39,735 nucleotides of DNA. It comes from a virus. Positions 7,988-16,191 of the stretch are shown here, one piece after another; the first letter of the stretch is position 1; every line of letters starts with the position of its first letter. The stretch is from the IMG/VR virus record IMGVR_UViG_3300034072_000840, positions 1 through 39,735 of that record. One strand, written 5' to 3'. The notes under the pieces are model-generated. The model was not told the DNA's origin. It did not search any database and worked only from the letters and a program-made list of their open reading frames with translations. A program made the position numbers and the translations under genes.

Positions 7988-10228
7988 TTAGGCCGCTGCC
8001 TTTGAGTATCGCTTAGCGACCGTACACATTATTGTGCTGTCCAGTTCCTCTTCCGTCAGAGGAGTGTTCAGCTTGGCATTGAAGGCATGCACTTGCTTCT
8101 GGACCGTGATGAGGTCCATGCCGCTGTCAACCAGAGCCAAGGCGAACTTGATCATCTGATTGTTGCGGTTGCCTTGAGCAATGCTCTGGGCGAACCAACG
8201 CTCAAGGTTATCGAGGCTTCCCAGCTCCTGGTTCTTCTTGAGGTACTCCTCATTCCCTTTTGTCTTGGGAATGAAGGGCAGAGCATCGAGGAGCTTGCCA
8301 TCATTGTAGTGATAGGCGCAGTTGGGATTGGTAAGCCACTTCTTCGAACGCTGCTTGGCAGCTTCGTCCGTCTTGAATGGCAACCATTCGAGCACGGAAT
8401 CCATGAATTCCTTGTACTCGGTCTTGTCCATTTCGAGCCGGTAGTTGATCGGCAATACGAGACGGAAGCGATCGACAGCAGGCGTAGGATTGCCATCCTT
8501 GTCCTTGCCGGCGATCTGGTGACGCTTGGTGGTATAAGTGAAGAACTTGTAGTCCTTCAGCAGGTCGTGAACCATTGCCATGGTGATCCCGTCCTCACCA
8601 TCGCAATCAACGACGATAGTATCGAAGCCGGGAATGACGTTCTCATCGGACCGGTGACCACCCTTGAAGTGGTGGTTGGCCCAATGCATGTCATCCTGCT
8701 GAGCCAGGATGTGGAGCTTGTCGAACGGTGCTCTTTCGGACTCATAGCCATAGGCAAAGTTGTCCGAATAGCTGACCGTGAGGCTGTCGATATCGGTCTC
8801 CTTGAGGGTCTCCCCCTTGAAGAACTCGATACCGTCGACGAACGTCTTCTTGATGATGATGTGGTTCTTGTGTCCCCATGCTGTTGCCAGCGTCATCATC
8901 TCATTCCGTCGGGCATTGGAGCCAGAGTAGAACGGAAGCGTCTCCACGAGATCCGACTGTGTGACTTCGGTACCTACCTCGGCAATGTACCGAGCCAGGC
9001 GAACATAGGACTTCTCACGGTTTAGAATTCGCTGGAAGCCTCTGCCTGATTCCTCGACCAGGAGAATGGCCGAGAGCAGATGCTCCATCTCGACTTCACT
9101 GGATTCATCCACGAACGCCAGAGCCCCAGCAATCTTGAGCACCTTGAAATAGCGGTGGCTCATTTCTGCCTTACGGATCTCGTCGTGCTGACCCATCTTC
9201 TCGGCTTCACGTTCGCACTGAAGCTTGTAGGTGATCAGCTTGATGGCAACGTCATCCTCAACGGTCATTCGCCAGGCAAACTTGGCCGGATCAGCCAGCT
9301 TGTGGAAATGGGCTGACCACTTGTTGATGGAAGCGTCGTTCGAGGGCTGGATCAGCTTGGCATAGATCAGTGCCGGATCTGTCTCTTCCGTTGCAGTGGC
9401 ACGGCTTTCACCATGACCGAACAGACAGCGACGAGCATAACCGGTCTCCATGAATGACCAGAACTGGTCCTCGGTGGAGCCACCGTCGAGCAGCTTTGAA
9501 GGGGCGCCGAACAGCAGCATGTTGGCTGGCGTCTTGCCATCCATATCTTCGCCACGCTGGTTCTCAGCGTTCTGCTTGGTGAGCTTGAGCTTGGTCTTGC
9601 CCTGATCGAACAGTTCCAGGAACACGGTCAGGACCTCGGTCGAGTTGATCAGGTTGAGTCCGATCTCATCGACTTGGAAGTTGATGGCTCCTGCACCGCT
9701 CATGAGCAGCTTCTGACGCAGCTGCTTGACGGCCGGAGTTGTGCCGGAGTCGAACGTGAATGGATAAGGCCCCAGTCCCTGATAGGACTTCTCAGCCTTA
9801 TTGAACTCTTCTTGTGGATCGGTTCCATTGTGGCCGGCACGACGATTGGCAATCTTCCACAACTCGTTTTCCGTGATGTGAGGAAGCGTGTTATCCATGA
9901 ACCGACGGCGGAATGGGGCGAGGAATTCCTCTTCCATGATGCCGATCGAATGACCCTTGCCGAAGCCTGAGGTGGCCAGCAGTAGAGCATAGAGATTGAC
10001 CGGGATTTCACCGCGATCTTTTGTAGCGATGACAGCTCGCATCGAGGCAGCCATCTTGGCAAGGAAATAGGCGACCTCAACGCGAAAGAAGCTGAGGTCC
10101 TTGTTCTGAGTCTTGTTTGCGAGGACTTCTGAAATTTCCTCAATGGCCGGGTGATGAGTCACCCCCGTTAAATCGATCATGCTCACCCCCGTGAGATGTT
10201 GATGGGAAAGCAGCTGGGAATATTTCAT
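7988..10228 (-). CDS. Primase with P-loop ATPase domain, N4 gp43 type
   Basis: About 746 residues. The N-terminal half has a DUF3987-like ATPase: GFGKGHS P-loop near residue 90, FQVDEIGLNLINS as Walker B near 190, FGAPSKLL near 240. The C-terminal part looks like an archaeo-eukaryotic-type primase: GFDTIVVDCDGEDG (acidic pair), DRFRLVLPINY, and KKWLTNPNCAYHY. Such proteins make primers for phage replication. I chose ATG 10228 (GGTGG about 8 nt upstream). A GTG at 10237 and an ATG at 10180 with GGGGGTG ahead are alternatives; the start cannot be settled by eye. A 7-bp inverted repeat (gctggga / tcccagc, 10210-10231) overlaps the ATG at 10228. Confidence 0.8.
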   Translation of the reverse strand: MKYSQLLSHQHLTGVSMIDLTGVTHHPAIEEISEVLANKTQNKDLSFFRVEVAYFLAKMAASMRAVIATKDRGEIPVNLYALLLATSGFGKGHSIGIMEEEFLAPFRRRFMDNTLPHITENELWKIANRRAGHNGTDPQEEFNKAEKSYQGLGPYPFTFDSGTTPAVKQLRQKLLMSGAGAINFQVDEIGLNLINSTEVLTVFLELFDQGKTKLKLTKQNAENQRGEDMDGKTPANMLLFGAPSKLLDGGSTEDQFWSFMETGYARRCLFGHGESRATATEETDPALIYAKLIQPSNDASINKWSAHFHKLADPAKFAWRMTVEDDVAIKLITYKLQCEREAEKMGQHDEIRKAEMSHRYFKVLKIAGALAFVDESSEVEMEHLLSAILLVEESGRGFQRILNREKSYVRLARYIAEVGTEVTQSDLVETLPFYSGSNARRNEMMTLATAWGHKNHIIIKKTFVDGIEFFKGETLKETDIDSLTVSYSDNFAYGYESERAPFDKLHILAQQDDMHWANHHFKGGHRSDENVIPGFDTIVVDCDGEDGITMAMVHDLLKDYKFFTYTTKRHQIAGKDKDGNPTPAVDRFRLVLPINYRLEMDKTEYKEFMDSVLEWLPFKTDEAAKQRSKKWLTNPNCAYHYNDGKLLDALPFIPKTKGNEEYLKKNQELGSLDNLERWFAQSIAQGNRNNQMIKFALALVDSGMDLITVQKQVHAFNAKLNTPLTEEELDSTIMCTVAKRYSKAAA

Positions 10229-10249
10229 CCCAGCCACCGTTGGCTCAGG

Positions 10250-11293
10250 TCAGGAGCTGAAGATGGCGCCCAGCAAGTCGTTGCTGAGTTCCGTTGCTCC
10301 TGGTTCGAGACCGAGCCTGTCTTTCTGCGTGCAAGCGTGAAAAGCGGGGCAATAAGCACACGCCTTGGGCTCACCTGGAATGGTGACGATCACGCCCTTA
10401 CCGCCCTTCTCGGCCTGGAACTTGCGAGCCTCGTTGAGGTCATCGAAGTTCTTGGTCGAACGGGCATTAGGATCCTTGGCTTTTACCGGATCGGAAAAGA
10501 ACTTGAACTTGGGCGATGAGCGCCAGAGCTCTTCGTCCGTGCATTCCGGGATCTCGGATTCCGGTGCATCCTTGTAGCGTTCGATCAGGAGCAGCCGGCT
10601 ACGAATCCAGCTCTCTGTCTCCTTCTCGGAAGTTAGAGGAATGTCCTTGTACTCTACACGCTTCTGAGGATAGGCCGGGTTCGTCTTCACCATAGACTTC
10701 TGCCAGTCAGTGAAGATGAAATTGATCCGGATGTAATCCTCTTCGATCTTGTCCTTGTGGAGCCAGCGGTAGATGCTTCCCTGACGGGAATAATCATCAT
10801 CTTTGGTTCCCTTGATCCAGGACCAGACAGAGGTGGACTTGAAGTCCTGAACGATGCCTTCGGCAACCATGTCGAACTTGCCACCGATAATGTAGGTGGT
10901 GCCATTCACTTCGATTTCCCGGAAACCTCGTTGCTCGAAGTAAACCGGGATGATGTCGTTGCTGGCCCTGAGCTGTTCAGGCGACGGATTGACTACGATC
11001 CGATCGATGATGTCCTTGCTGTAGCCAAGGAGCTTCAAAGAGCTTTCCTTGTTGTTGAGCCAGGCATGTTCGATAGCCGTATGGATGGCATGGCCCATTG
11101 CCCGAGCAATGTACTCGGACACATCAGGGGTCTGCTTTTCCTTGGGCACACGCTTCGACAGAATGAGCTGTCGAGTAGGCTTCATCAGCGAGGTAGCCGA
11201 GACATAGTTCGGCTTGTCGATGTAGTCGTAGTCATCACTCAAAAGCCAGACAGCTAAGGGTAATGACACATCAAGATTGTTAGAAACTCTCAT
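10250..11293 (-). CDS. PD-(D/E)XK nuclease, RecB/Cas4-like, N4 gp42 type
   Basis: 347 residues. Active-site pattern GGKFDMV (Asp141) and VQDFKST (Asp150, Lys152) is that of RecB-family exonucleases. Near the C-terminus CAYCPAFHAC (Cys312, 315, 321) recalls the Fe-S cluster cysteines of Cas4/AddB-type enzymes; a fourth Cys is not obvious. Probably acts on DNA ends during recombination or replication. Its start overlaps the endonuclease stop (TAATG). The first 18 codons are near-duplicated at 11870-11796, so the present 5' end was probably installed along with the HNH gene. Confidence 0.8.
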   Translation of the reverse strand: MRVSNNLDVSLPLAVWLLSDDYDYIDKPNYVSATSLMKPTRQLILSKRVPKEKQTPDVSEYIARAMGHAIHTAIEHAWLNNKESSLKLLGYSKDIIDRIVVNPSPEQLRASNDIIPVYFEQRGFREIEVNGTTYIIGGKFDMVAEGIVQDFKSTSVWSWIKGTKDDDYSRQGSIYRWLHKDKIEEDYIRINFIFTDWQKSMVKTNPAYPQKRVEYKDIPLTSEKETESWIRSRLLLIERYKDAPESEIPECTDEELWRSSPKFKFFSDPVKAKDPNARSTKNFDDLNEARKFQAEKGGKGVIVTIPGEPKACAYCPAFHACTQKDRLGLEPGATELSNDLLGAIFSS

Positions 11294-11799
11294 TAGATGA
11301 GTCCCATCATTCTGTTGGTTTTGGCAAATGGACCGTGAAGATCATTGGCCGCTTTGTCGTACGCAAGTGCAGCAGCAACAGGATCTTTATAGGAACCAAG
11401 CCTAACTTCCTTACGGTTACAAGTTATCTTGGCCACGTAAGAGCCGTGCTTATTTAGCGATACGCCCTTGAAGCCGGACGTATTGTTGCCGCGAACAACA
11501 CCATTGCGATTGTTCTGCATGTGCGTGCAGGGTCTCAGATTGACGATCTTGTTATTGGATCGACAATTGTCCCGGTGGTCGATGCGATCTACCCAGACGC
11601 CATGAGTTATGTACCAAGCTAGGCGGTGACCGTAGTACAGCTTGCCTTCAAATCGGATCTGAAGGTAGCCGCTGGTCTTTGAAATGCTGCCTGCCAGATT
11701 GCCCTCACGAGCACGGGCATTCACATTCCGAAGCCACCGGAACTCTCCGGTGGTCGGGTTGTAGGACAGCGCTTTTACAAGCCTATCGAGGTGACTCAT
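11293..11799 (-). CDS. HNH homing endonuclease with AP2 DNA-binding domain
   Basis: 168 residues from ATG 11799. N-terminal HNH: GEFRWLRNVNARAREGNLAG, GHRLAWYITHGVWVDRIDHRD and NLRPCTHMQNNRN. C-terminal AP2 domain: GFKGVSLNKHGSYVAKITCN, RLGSYKDPVAAALAYDKAA. This HNH-AP2 pair is typical of free-standing phage homing endonucleases. Its ATG overlaps the stop of a 24-codon remnant of the nuclease gene and its stop overlaps the start of the intact nuclease gene, so it is wedged exactly into the 5' end of that gene. Confidence 0.9.
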   Translation of the reverse strand: MSHLDRLVKALSYNPTTGEFRWLRNVNARAREGNLAGSISKTSGYLQIRFEGKLYYGHRLAWYITHGVWVDRIDHRDNCRSNNKIVNLRPCTHMQNNRNGVVRGNNTSGFKGVSLNKHGSYVAKITCNRKEVRLGSYKDPVAAALAYDKAANDLHGPFAKTNRMMGLI

Positions 11800-11870
11800 C
11801 GGAGCCCCTCGTCGTGCAGAAGCCAAACTGCGATCGGTAAGCTGATGTCGAGATTATTGGAGACTCTCAT
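11796..11870 (-). pseudogene. Displaced native 5' end of the gp42-like nuclease gene
   Basis: A 24-codon ORF, MRVSNNLDISLPIAVWLLHD then EGLR and stop. The intact nuclease gene starts MRVSNNLDVSLPLAVWLLSD. Sixteen of the first 18 residues match while the bases differ at many third positions, so these are diverged copies rather than a recent tandem duplication. The ATG overlaps the previous stop (ATGA), keeping the original translational coupling; its stop overlaps the endonuclease ATG. It is the stub left when the HNH gene inserted with a replacement 5' end. Confidence 0.88.
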
Positions 11871-12298
11871 TTGAGTTTGGCTCCTCTCCAGACGACACGC
11901 TGACCTTCGATGAGTTCCTTTGCCGACTGTTGGAGCTCTTCGAGAAGCTCGGGGTCAGTGACAATGGTAGCTCCAGTTGACGGGAGTCCTCCTGCCGGGA
12001 GACCGGTGAGTGATTGTGATTCATATTCCTGATCCTTCAGGATCCGGTCAGCCACGAGCTTGGTGTAACCAACAATGTCGTGCCAGCTGTCGTGGTAGTT
12101 TGGATCCCCATTGAGGATGCGGCCCATCTTGTGAGCCAGCATTTCCAGGGATTCCTTCATATCGTCTGCGAGAGAATCCCAGTTGCGACCAAGCATCATC
12201 GCACGCTTGATAGCCTGCGTGATCTTTGCATGGTCGGTGAACTCACCGTAACGGGTTCCCCGTTCAGCGAGAGTGGCGTCAATATCAGCCGGCTGCAT
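11867..12298 (-). CDS. DUF6378-like protein
   Basis: 143 residues from ATG 12298, chosen because GGGGAAC lies about 9 nt upstream (a TTG at 12313 is also in frame). Core: RGTRYGEFTDHAKITQAIKR, LEMLAHKMGRILNGDPNY, DSWHDIVGYTKLV. This matches the DUF6378 pattern seen in many phages (RG.RYG....HA, then EALEMI..K..RILNGDP...DSWHDI.GY). The function is not established; the fold is all-helical and related proteins have been likened to MazG-type enzymes. It overlaps the upstream gene and is coupled to the nuclease remnant. Confidence 0.75.
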   Translation of the reverse strand: MQPADIDATLAERGTRYGEFTDHAKITQAIKRAMMLGRNWDSLADDMKESLEMLAHKMGRILNGDPNYHDSWHDIVGYTKLVADRILKDQEYESQSLTGLPAGGLPSTGATIVTDPELLEELQQSAKELIEGQRVVWRGAKLK

Positions 12299-12590
12299 TC
12301 TGGAGTTCCCCAACGCCTTCCATGAACTTGGCCTGGGTCATGTGACCGAGGTAGCTCACGCCGATGATAAAGACATCGTGGACTTGGGTATTGGGGCTAC
12401 CCATGCGCTCGAATAGGCGCATCTGGATGCCTTGCTGAGCCATACCGATGTGCTTGGCTGTGACGTTGCGATCATCACCAGTAAGGGTGGTGTTGATGTT
12501 CATCTGTTCGATCTCTTCGGATCCCTCACGGGTGAAGATGACCATGCCCGACACCAGATGATAGTGCTGGGGCTTGTTTGCTTTGGACAT
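12285..12590 (-). CDS. Hypothetical protein, 101 aa
   Basis: MSKANKPQHYHLVSGMVIFT at the start, then a beta-rich pattern with QVHDVFIIGVSYLGHMT near the end. No family recognised. A GGAGACATGC leader gives a good Shine-Dalgarno. It follows the polymerase C-terminal piece by 86 nt and overlaps the next gene, so it belongs to the replication operon. Confidence 0.7.
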   Translation of the reverse strand: MSKANKPQHYHLVSGMVIFTREGSEEIEQMNINTTLTGDDRNVTAKHIGMAQQGIQMRLFERMGSPNTQVHDVFIIGVSYLGHMTQAKFMEGVGELQNAAG

Positions 12591-12676
12591 GCATGTCTCC
12601 TGTGCCGGAAGACAGAGGTCAACCGGGGTATTGGAACCAGAAAAAGGAATGACAGTGGGTGGCTGCTAACCTTGGG

Positions 12677-13483
12677 TCAGGCAGCCAATCCCGTCTGCTT
12701 GGTTACGTGCTCTTCGATGACATTGAGAATGTCTGCCTCTGTTGCTCCGTTGGGGAGCGTTATCTCTGTCGTCCAGTTGGGGTAGAAGAGACCCAAACTT
12801 CCCCCGAGCTTCACCTGTGGGTGGTAAATCTCAGGATGGTTTTGCCATCTGACGGCATCAACTAGATGAGTGTTGGCATAGACGATAACTTTAATGTCGT
12901 CCTGCATCAAGAAATATCCTGCGTCATGGATTTGAGCACAGGGTTTTATCGACAGTCTGTGAACACTCTTTCGGACTTTGCCCATAAACTCTGAGCCAGC
13001 ACGGGAATTGAGCAGACACCAGCTCTGTCCCAGGGCATTGCCAGCAGTCCTCCCTTCAGCTTCAGCAGCTTGTGGGGTGGCCTTGGCTCCACGAATAACC
13101 TGAGCCAGCAGAGGTGTGCGGAGTCTCAGGCCAAAAGCGATGGTGATGTATCCATCCTTGGTAGCCTGATCGAGCTTGTCCGAGACCCATTGGTCACTGA
13201 CCGCATAGAGCTCGTGATACCTTGCCTCGATTGTTTTAGCCTTCTCTTCCGAGAAGCCACAGTTCTTGACGAGTGTGGACCATGTTCCCTGATAAGTATG
13301 CTTTTCCTGTGCCCCCTCTCAATAAATGAGAGGGGGCTAGCAGGTTAGAGCAAAGGTAGGGGCTTTGCTCTCTTGTCGATCCTTAGCGTAGAGAAATTGA
13401 ACAGAGTTGATCCGGGCAACATTGTGCTCGGAGACCGAGACCTCCGATACAGATTCGATTGGTTCAGTAATTCTTAGCACCAT
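12677..13483 (-). CDS. DNA polymerase (family A), C-terminal piece, interrupted by a 48-nt gap with stops
   Basis: Starts at ATG 13483 (MVLRITEPIESVSE), inside the 3' end of the HNH gene. It reads 47 codons to FALT within RQESKAPTFALT, the O-helix/motif B of family A polymerases, then meets TGC TAG. The chain resumes 48 nt later as YQGTWSTLVKNCGF, the normal continuation of motif B, and runs in the same frame to TAA at 12677. With the gap removed the product is 252 residues and contains motif B (Arg36, Lys40) and motif C QIHDAGYF (His170, Asp171). The downstream part has no usable start codon before Met at 12985, well past motif B. Expression therefore needs a recoding event, most simply ribosomal bypass of 13342-13295. 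It would pair with the N-terminal piece, which holds motif A and the exonuclease. Confidence 0.85.
13295..13342 (-). other. Candidate translational bypass element (48-nt coding gap)
   Basis: Minus-strand order: Thr codon ACC (13345-13343), TGC, TAG stop, a 10-bp hairpin, in-frame TGA in the hairpin loop/arm, AGGA (13308-13305), 7 nt, then Thr codon ACT (13297-13295) and TAT where the polymerase resumes. A tRNA-Thr with GGU anticodon reads both ACC and ACU, so peptidyl-tRNA could leave ACC and land on ACU. The T4 gene 60 bypass has the same parts: matched take-off and landing codons, adjacent UAG, hairpin, upstream SD-like signal, about 46 codons into the gene. The function is inferred; the interruption and its parts are seen. 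Confidence 0.8.
13311..13337 (-). repeat. Hairpin inside the coding gap
   Basis: Perfect 10-bp inverted repeat gccccctctc / gagagggggc with a 7-nt loop. The stem starts at the last base of the UAG stop in the mRNA. No U-tract follows, so it is not a normal terminator. Confidence 0.9.
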
Positions 13484-14051
13484 TTATGCGCGCTCTCTTA
13501 ATTCGTTGATCCATAAGTGAGTTATCTAGCTCGTTTTCCAGCCCAGTTTCCCTAGCTAACTTACGAAGCTTCACAGACAGAAATGGAACCTTGTAAGGCA
13601 CCCGGAGGCAAACATCTGCGTATGATTCACCGGAGATGACATCATTTAGGCAGTCCAAAAACTCCTGCCTCGTGAGCTTGTTTGTGTATGTTCTAAGGCC
13701 TGTTCTTATGGCGTGAAGTTTATTGCCTAAACTGTCTACCCATTCCAAATTGCCTACGTCGTTATTTTGCCGGTTGCCATCCTTATGGTTTACTTCCGGC
13801 AATTGCTTAGGATTGGGAATATAAGCTTGGGCGACTAAGCGATGAACGTAGAAAGATGTGCCCTTATTTTCTTTCCAGAGGTTAACCTGGAGGTATCGCG
13901 TATCTTTATGTGGGTAGGGAGTAAGCAACTTGCCCCACTTAGGGATGGCTACCTTGTCGGCCCCAATCACTACACGATCTAATGATCTCACCTGACCGCA
14001 TTGGCTAACTTCGTAGGAACCCTCATAACCCAGAATTGGAGAGAAGTGCAT
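13464..14051 (-). CDS. HNH homing endonuclease (NUMOD4-HNH) splitting the DNA polymerase gene
   Basis: 195 residues. N-terminal NUMOD4: FSPILGYEGSYEVSQCGQVR. HNH core: YVHRLVAQAYIPNPKQLPEV followed by NHKDGNRQNNDVGNLEWVD. A DNA-binding tail follows (TRQEFLDCLNDVISGESYAD). The ATG overlaps the last 29 bases of the polymerase N-terminal piece, with GGAG 9 nt upstream; the stop lies 17 nt inside the C-terminal piece. No room remains on either side for a group I intron core, so this is an intron-less insertion that splits a gene, like mobA in T4 and mobE in Aeromonas phage Aeh1. Confidence 0.92.
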   Translation of the reverse strand: MHFSPILGYEGSYEVSQCGQVRSLDRVVIGADKVAIPKWGKLLTPYPHKDTRYLQVNLWKENKGTSFYVHRLVAQAYIPNPKQLPEVNHKDGNRQNNDVGNLEWVDSLGNKLHAIRTGLRTYTNKLTRQEFLDCLNDVISGESYADVCLRVPYKVPFLSVKLRKLARETGLENELDNSLMDQRIKRARINGAKNY

Positions 14052-16191
14052 ACAACTCTGCTCCTGTCACTTCATTGCCTAGATAATTTATAACTTCATT
14101 GGCATGAAAATAGACATTCTTGCCGCCAACTTTCGCAATGTAACAAGGAACATTGTCTTGAGCAATCTCAATGTCAGGCATTGAGTCGCTAAAGTATGAT
14201 TGAGCACGAAGGCAGTGGCCGTCGAACCCGTCAGTATAGACGCGCAATTTAGCAGGGTCTTTGGTGGTCAGAGCTGAGATGCGATCCTCAAGGGAGTCAA
14301 AATCCAGTCCTGCAAAGATCCAGCCATCGGGTGCCTCGAAGCAGCTTTTGATGAGCTTGCCCAGGCTGAGCTTGTTGCCTTTCATGTACGGCGCCAGAAT
14401 GGCCCCATAGAGCTTCATGAGATACTCGGAGATGAGCATCATCACATTGGCCGGCAGGTTCTGGAGATTAGGCCCAGAGGAGCTTAGACGGCCGCTCTTG
14501 GTTCCTCCAAGATTGAAATTGCCAAAGAGGTAATGCCAGCCATCCCGACCTTGTTGAGCACTCTTCAGGGATGGGATAAAGTCGGTGATGATCTTGTTGA
14601 CCGCCTTGAAGTCGATCAGTGCTCCAAGGAATTCCAGAGTATCTGCGTCCTTGGTGTGATTCCTCAGATTCTTCAGCGTGTCGCCGTCTGTCGACGGCTG
14701 CCCCGCATCAGTCAGACCCAGGACAGGGAGTTCCAGTACCTCGAACAGGAGTTCTTGGAGCTGGGGGTTGGAGTTCGGATTGAACTCCACGGCCTGGGTC
14801 TCGTCATCCTCGAATGCGATCTGCTTCTTTTTCAAAGCCTCGTTACGCTTGGCTACGTGCTTATGACGCAGCAGATGGTTGTAGTGCTGGATGACCTTGG
14901 AATGCCCCAAGGTCTGAAGCGCTGAGCCCTCGATGTCATTGAGGATCTGTTCGACCTTCAGGACCTGGTTCATGTTCACCGGCATGCCAGTGAGCTGCAT
15001 CTGGATAATATCCAGCATTGCAGGCTGGAACAGGTCCCGGTAAACCAGCAACTGCTGGTCTGCTACGAGAGTGTCCCAGTGCTTTTCATAAACATGCCAT
15101 GTGGAAAGGCTGTCGACGAGATTGTATTTGAGCAGCTCAGGTTGAGGGATCCGGCGGATATCCTTGATTTCATCCTGAGCATAATTGCCCGCAAAGTCCT
15201 GAGCCTGATCTTTCAGGCTCAGCTTATTGCCAGCACATGAGTTGGTTGCGAGGTAGGTGATGAGCTTGGTGCAATCCCAACCACCACTATCGCCCAACAT
15301 GATATCCATGCCGTAGAGCAGACCTTCCTGATCCAGGAGATGCTCCATGAAGAGCTGATAGATCAGGACGTAAACGTCATAGCCGATGTTGTGCCATTTG
15401 AACTCTACGCCGAGCTCACGGGCCACGATGAAGAATTCCTTCAACATTGCCCGACGGTAAGCATGAGGCACCTGAATGCCGTGCTGGCCCAGCTCATTCT
15501 TCTGGTTCGGATCAGCGGGATCGATCGGCAAATAATCTACCGGAAAAGCAATGCCTTCATGCTTGGACCAGGCAAACGAAATAGTGCCGATGCCGGCATC
15601 ATAGTGCTTGAGGCTGAATGCCTCGATATCCGCGGTCAGTGGCTTGCCCTGTTCCAACAGCTTACGAAGCCACTGTTCGATGCCTTTGTCTGTGGTGGGG
15701 TAGGCGGCGAACTTGATAATGTTCTGGCCAGGTACCTTGTAACCACCGGCAATGTGATCGATCAGGGCATTCATTCCCGTGGCGATCTTGGCTGTCACTG
15801 CTTCGGGATCATAGAATACCGCGGCATAGTTGGGCACATAGACAACCTTGAAGTCGCCCAGAGCACAGTCCACGACGTAGCCGAGGTTGGCTTCCACTTT
15901 GGGAAGCTTGGTTAGGACCTTGAAATAGTCAGCGTCTGCAACCAGCAGGTATTTGGTGCCCAGATCCGTCAGGGTTGGTTCGAGCTCTTCAGCAAACCAT
16001 GCCTTGATCTCTCCGGCCGACGGCTTCTTTTTACCTTCGGACTTGAAGGTCTCCACCACGAGAAGGTCATTCTCGTTGAATGGGTATGGATCGGTGTAGT
16101 GCTTGCGAATGTCGTCCTTGCGAATCTTGGGAACCAGTAGGACCACAGGATAGTGGGTGAGTTCGGGATCTGCGAACGACAGGTAACGCAT
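14023..16191 (-). CDS. DNA polymerase (family A), N-terminal piece with 3'-5' exonuclease and motif A
   Basis: 722 residues, N4 gp39 type. Exonuclease motifs: TADIEAF (Asp188, Glu190), HNIGYD near 275, and YNLVDSLSTWHVYEK near 385. Polymerase start: GTKSGRLSSSGPNLQNLP near 565 and motif A FAGLDFDSLEDR (Asp630). The protein stops about 60 residues later, in VTGAELYALLSNSGL, before motif B, because the HNH gene interrupts it. Motifs B and C are on the separate piece at 12677-13483, so the catalytic centre must be assembled from two chains. ATG 16191 overlaps the preceding TAA. Confidence 0.9.
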   Translation of the reverse strand: MRYLSFADPELTHYPVVLLVPKIRKDDIRKHYTDPYPFNENDLLVVETFKSEGKKKPSAGEIKAWFAEELEPTLTDLGTKYLLVADADYFKVLTKLPKVEANLGYVVDCALGDFKVVYVPNYAAVFYDPEAVTAKIATGMNALIDHIAGGYKVPGQNIIKFAAYPTTDKGIEQWLRKLLEQGKPLTADIEAFSLKHYDAGIGTISFAWSKHEGIAFPVDYLPIDPADPNQKNELGQHGIQVPHAYRRAMLKEFFIVARELGVEFKWHNIGYDVYVLIYQLFMEHLLDQEGLLYGMDIMLGDSGGWDCTKLITYLATNSCAGNKLSLKDQAQDFAGNYAQDEIKDIRRIPQPELLKYNLVDSLSTWHVYEKHWDTLVADQQLLVYRDLFQPAMLDIIQMQLTGMPVNMNQVLKVEQILNDIEGSALQTLGHSKVIQHYNHLLRHKHVAKRNEALKKKQIAFEDDETQAVEFNPNSNPQLQELLFEVLELPVLGLTDAGQPSTDGDTLKNLRNHTKDADTLEFLGALIDFKAVNKIITDFIPSLKSAQQGRDGWHYLFGNFNLGGTKSGRLSSSGPNLQNLPANVMMLISEYLMKLYGAILAPYMKGNKLSLGKLIKSCFEAPDGWIFAGLDFDSLEDRISALTTKDPAKLRVYTDGFDGHCLRAQSYFSDSMPDIEIAQDNVPCYIAKVGGKNVYFHANEVINYLGNEVTGAELYALLSNSGL

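Noticed and set aside
8087-9025. Plus-strand ORF of 312 codons antisense to the primase
   Set aside because: The minus-strand frame carries recognisable primase motifs; the plus frame has none.
13295-14051. Group I or II intron in the DNA polymerase gene
   Set aside because: The HNH ORF overlaps coding sequence of the polymerase on both sides, leaving no space for a roughly 200-nt catalytic core, and the 48-nt gap is far too short for a self-splicing intron. Only cDNA could fully exclude splicing.
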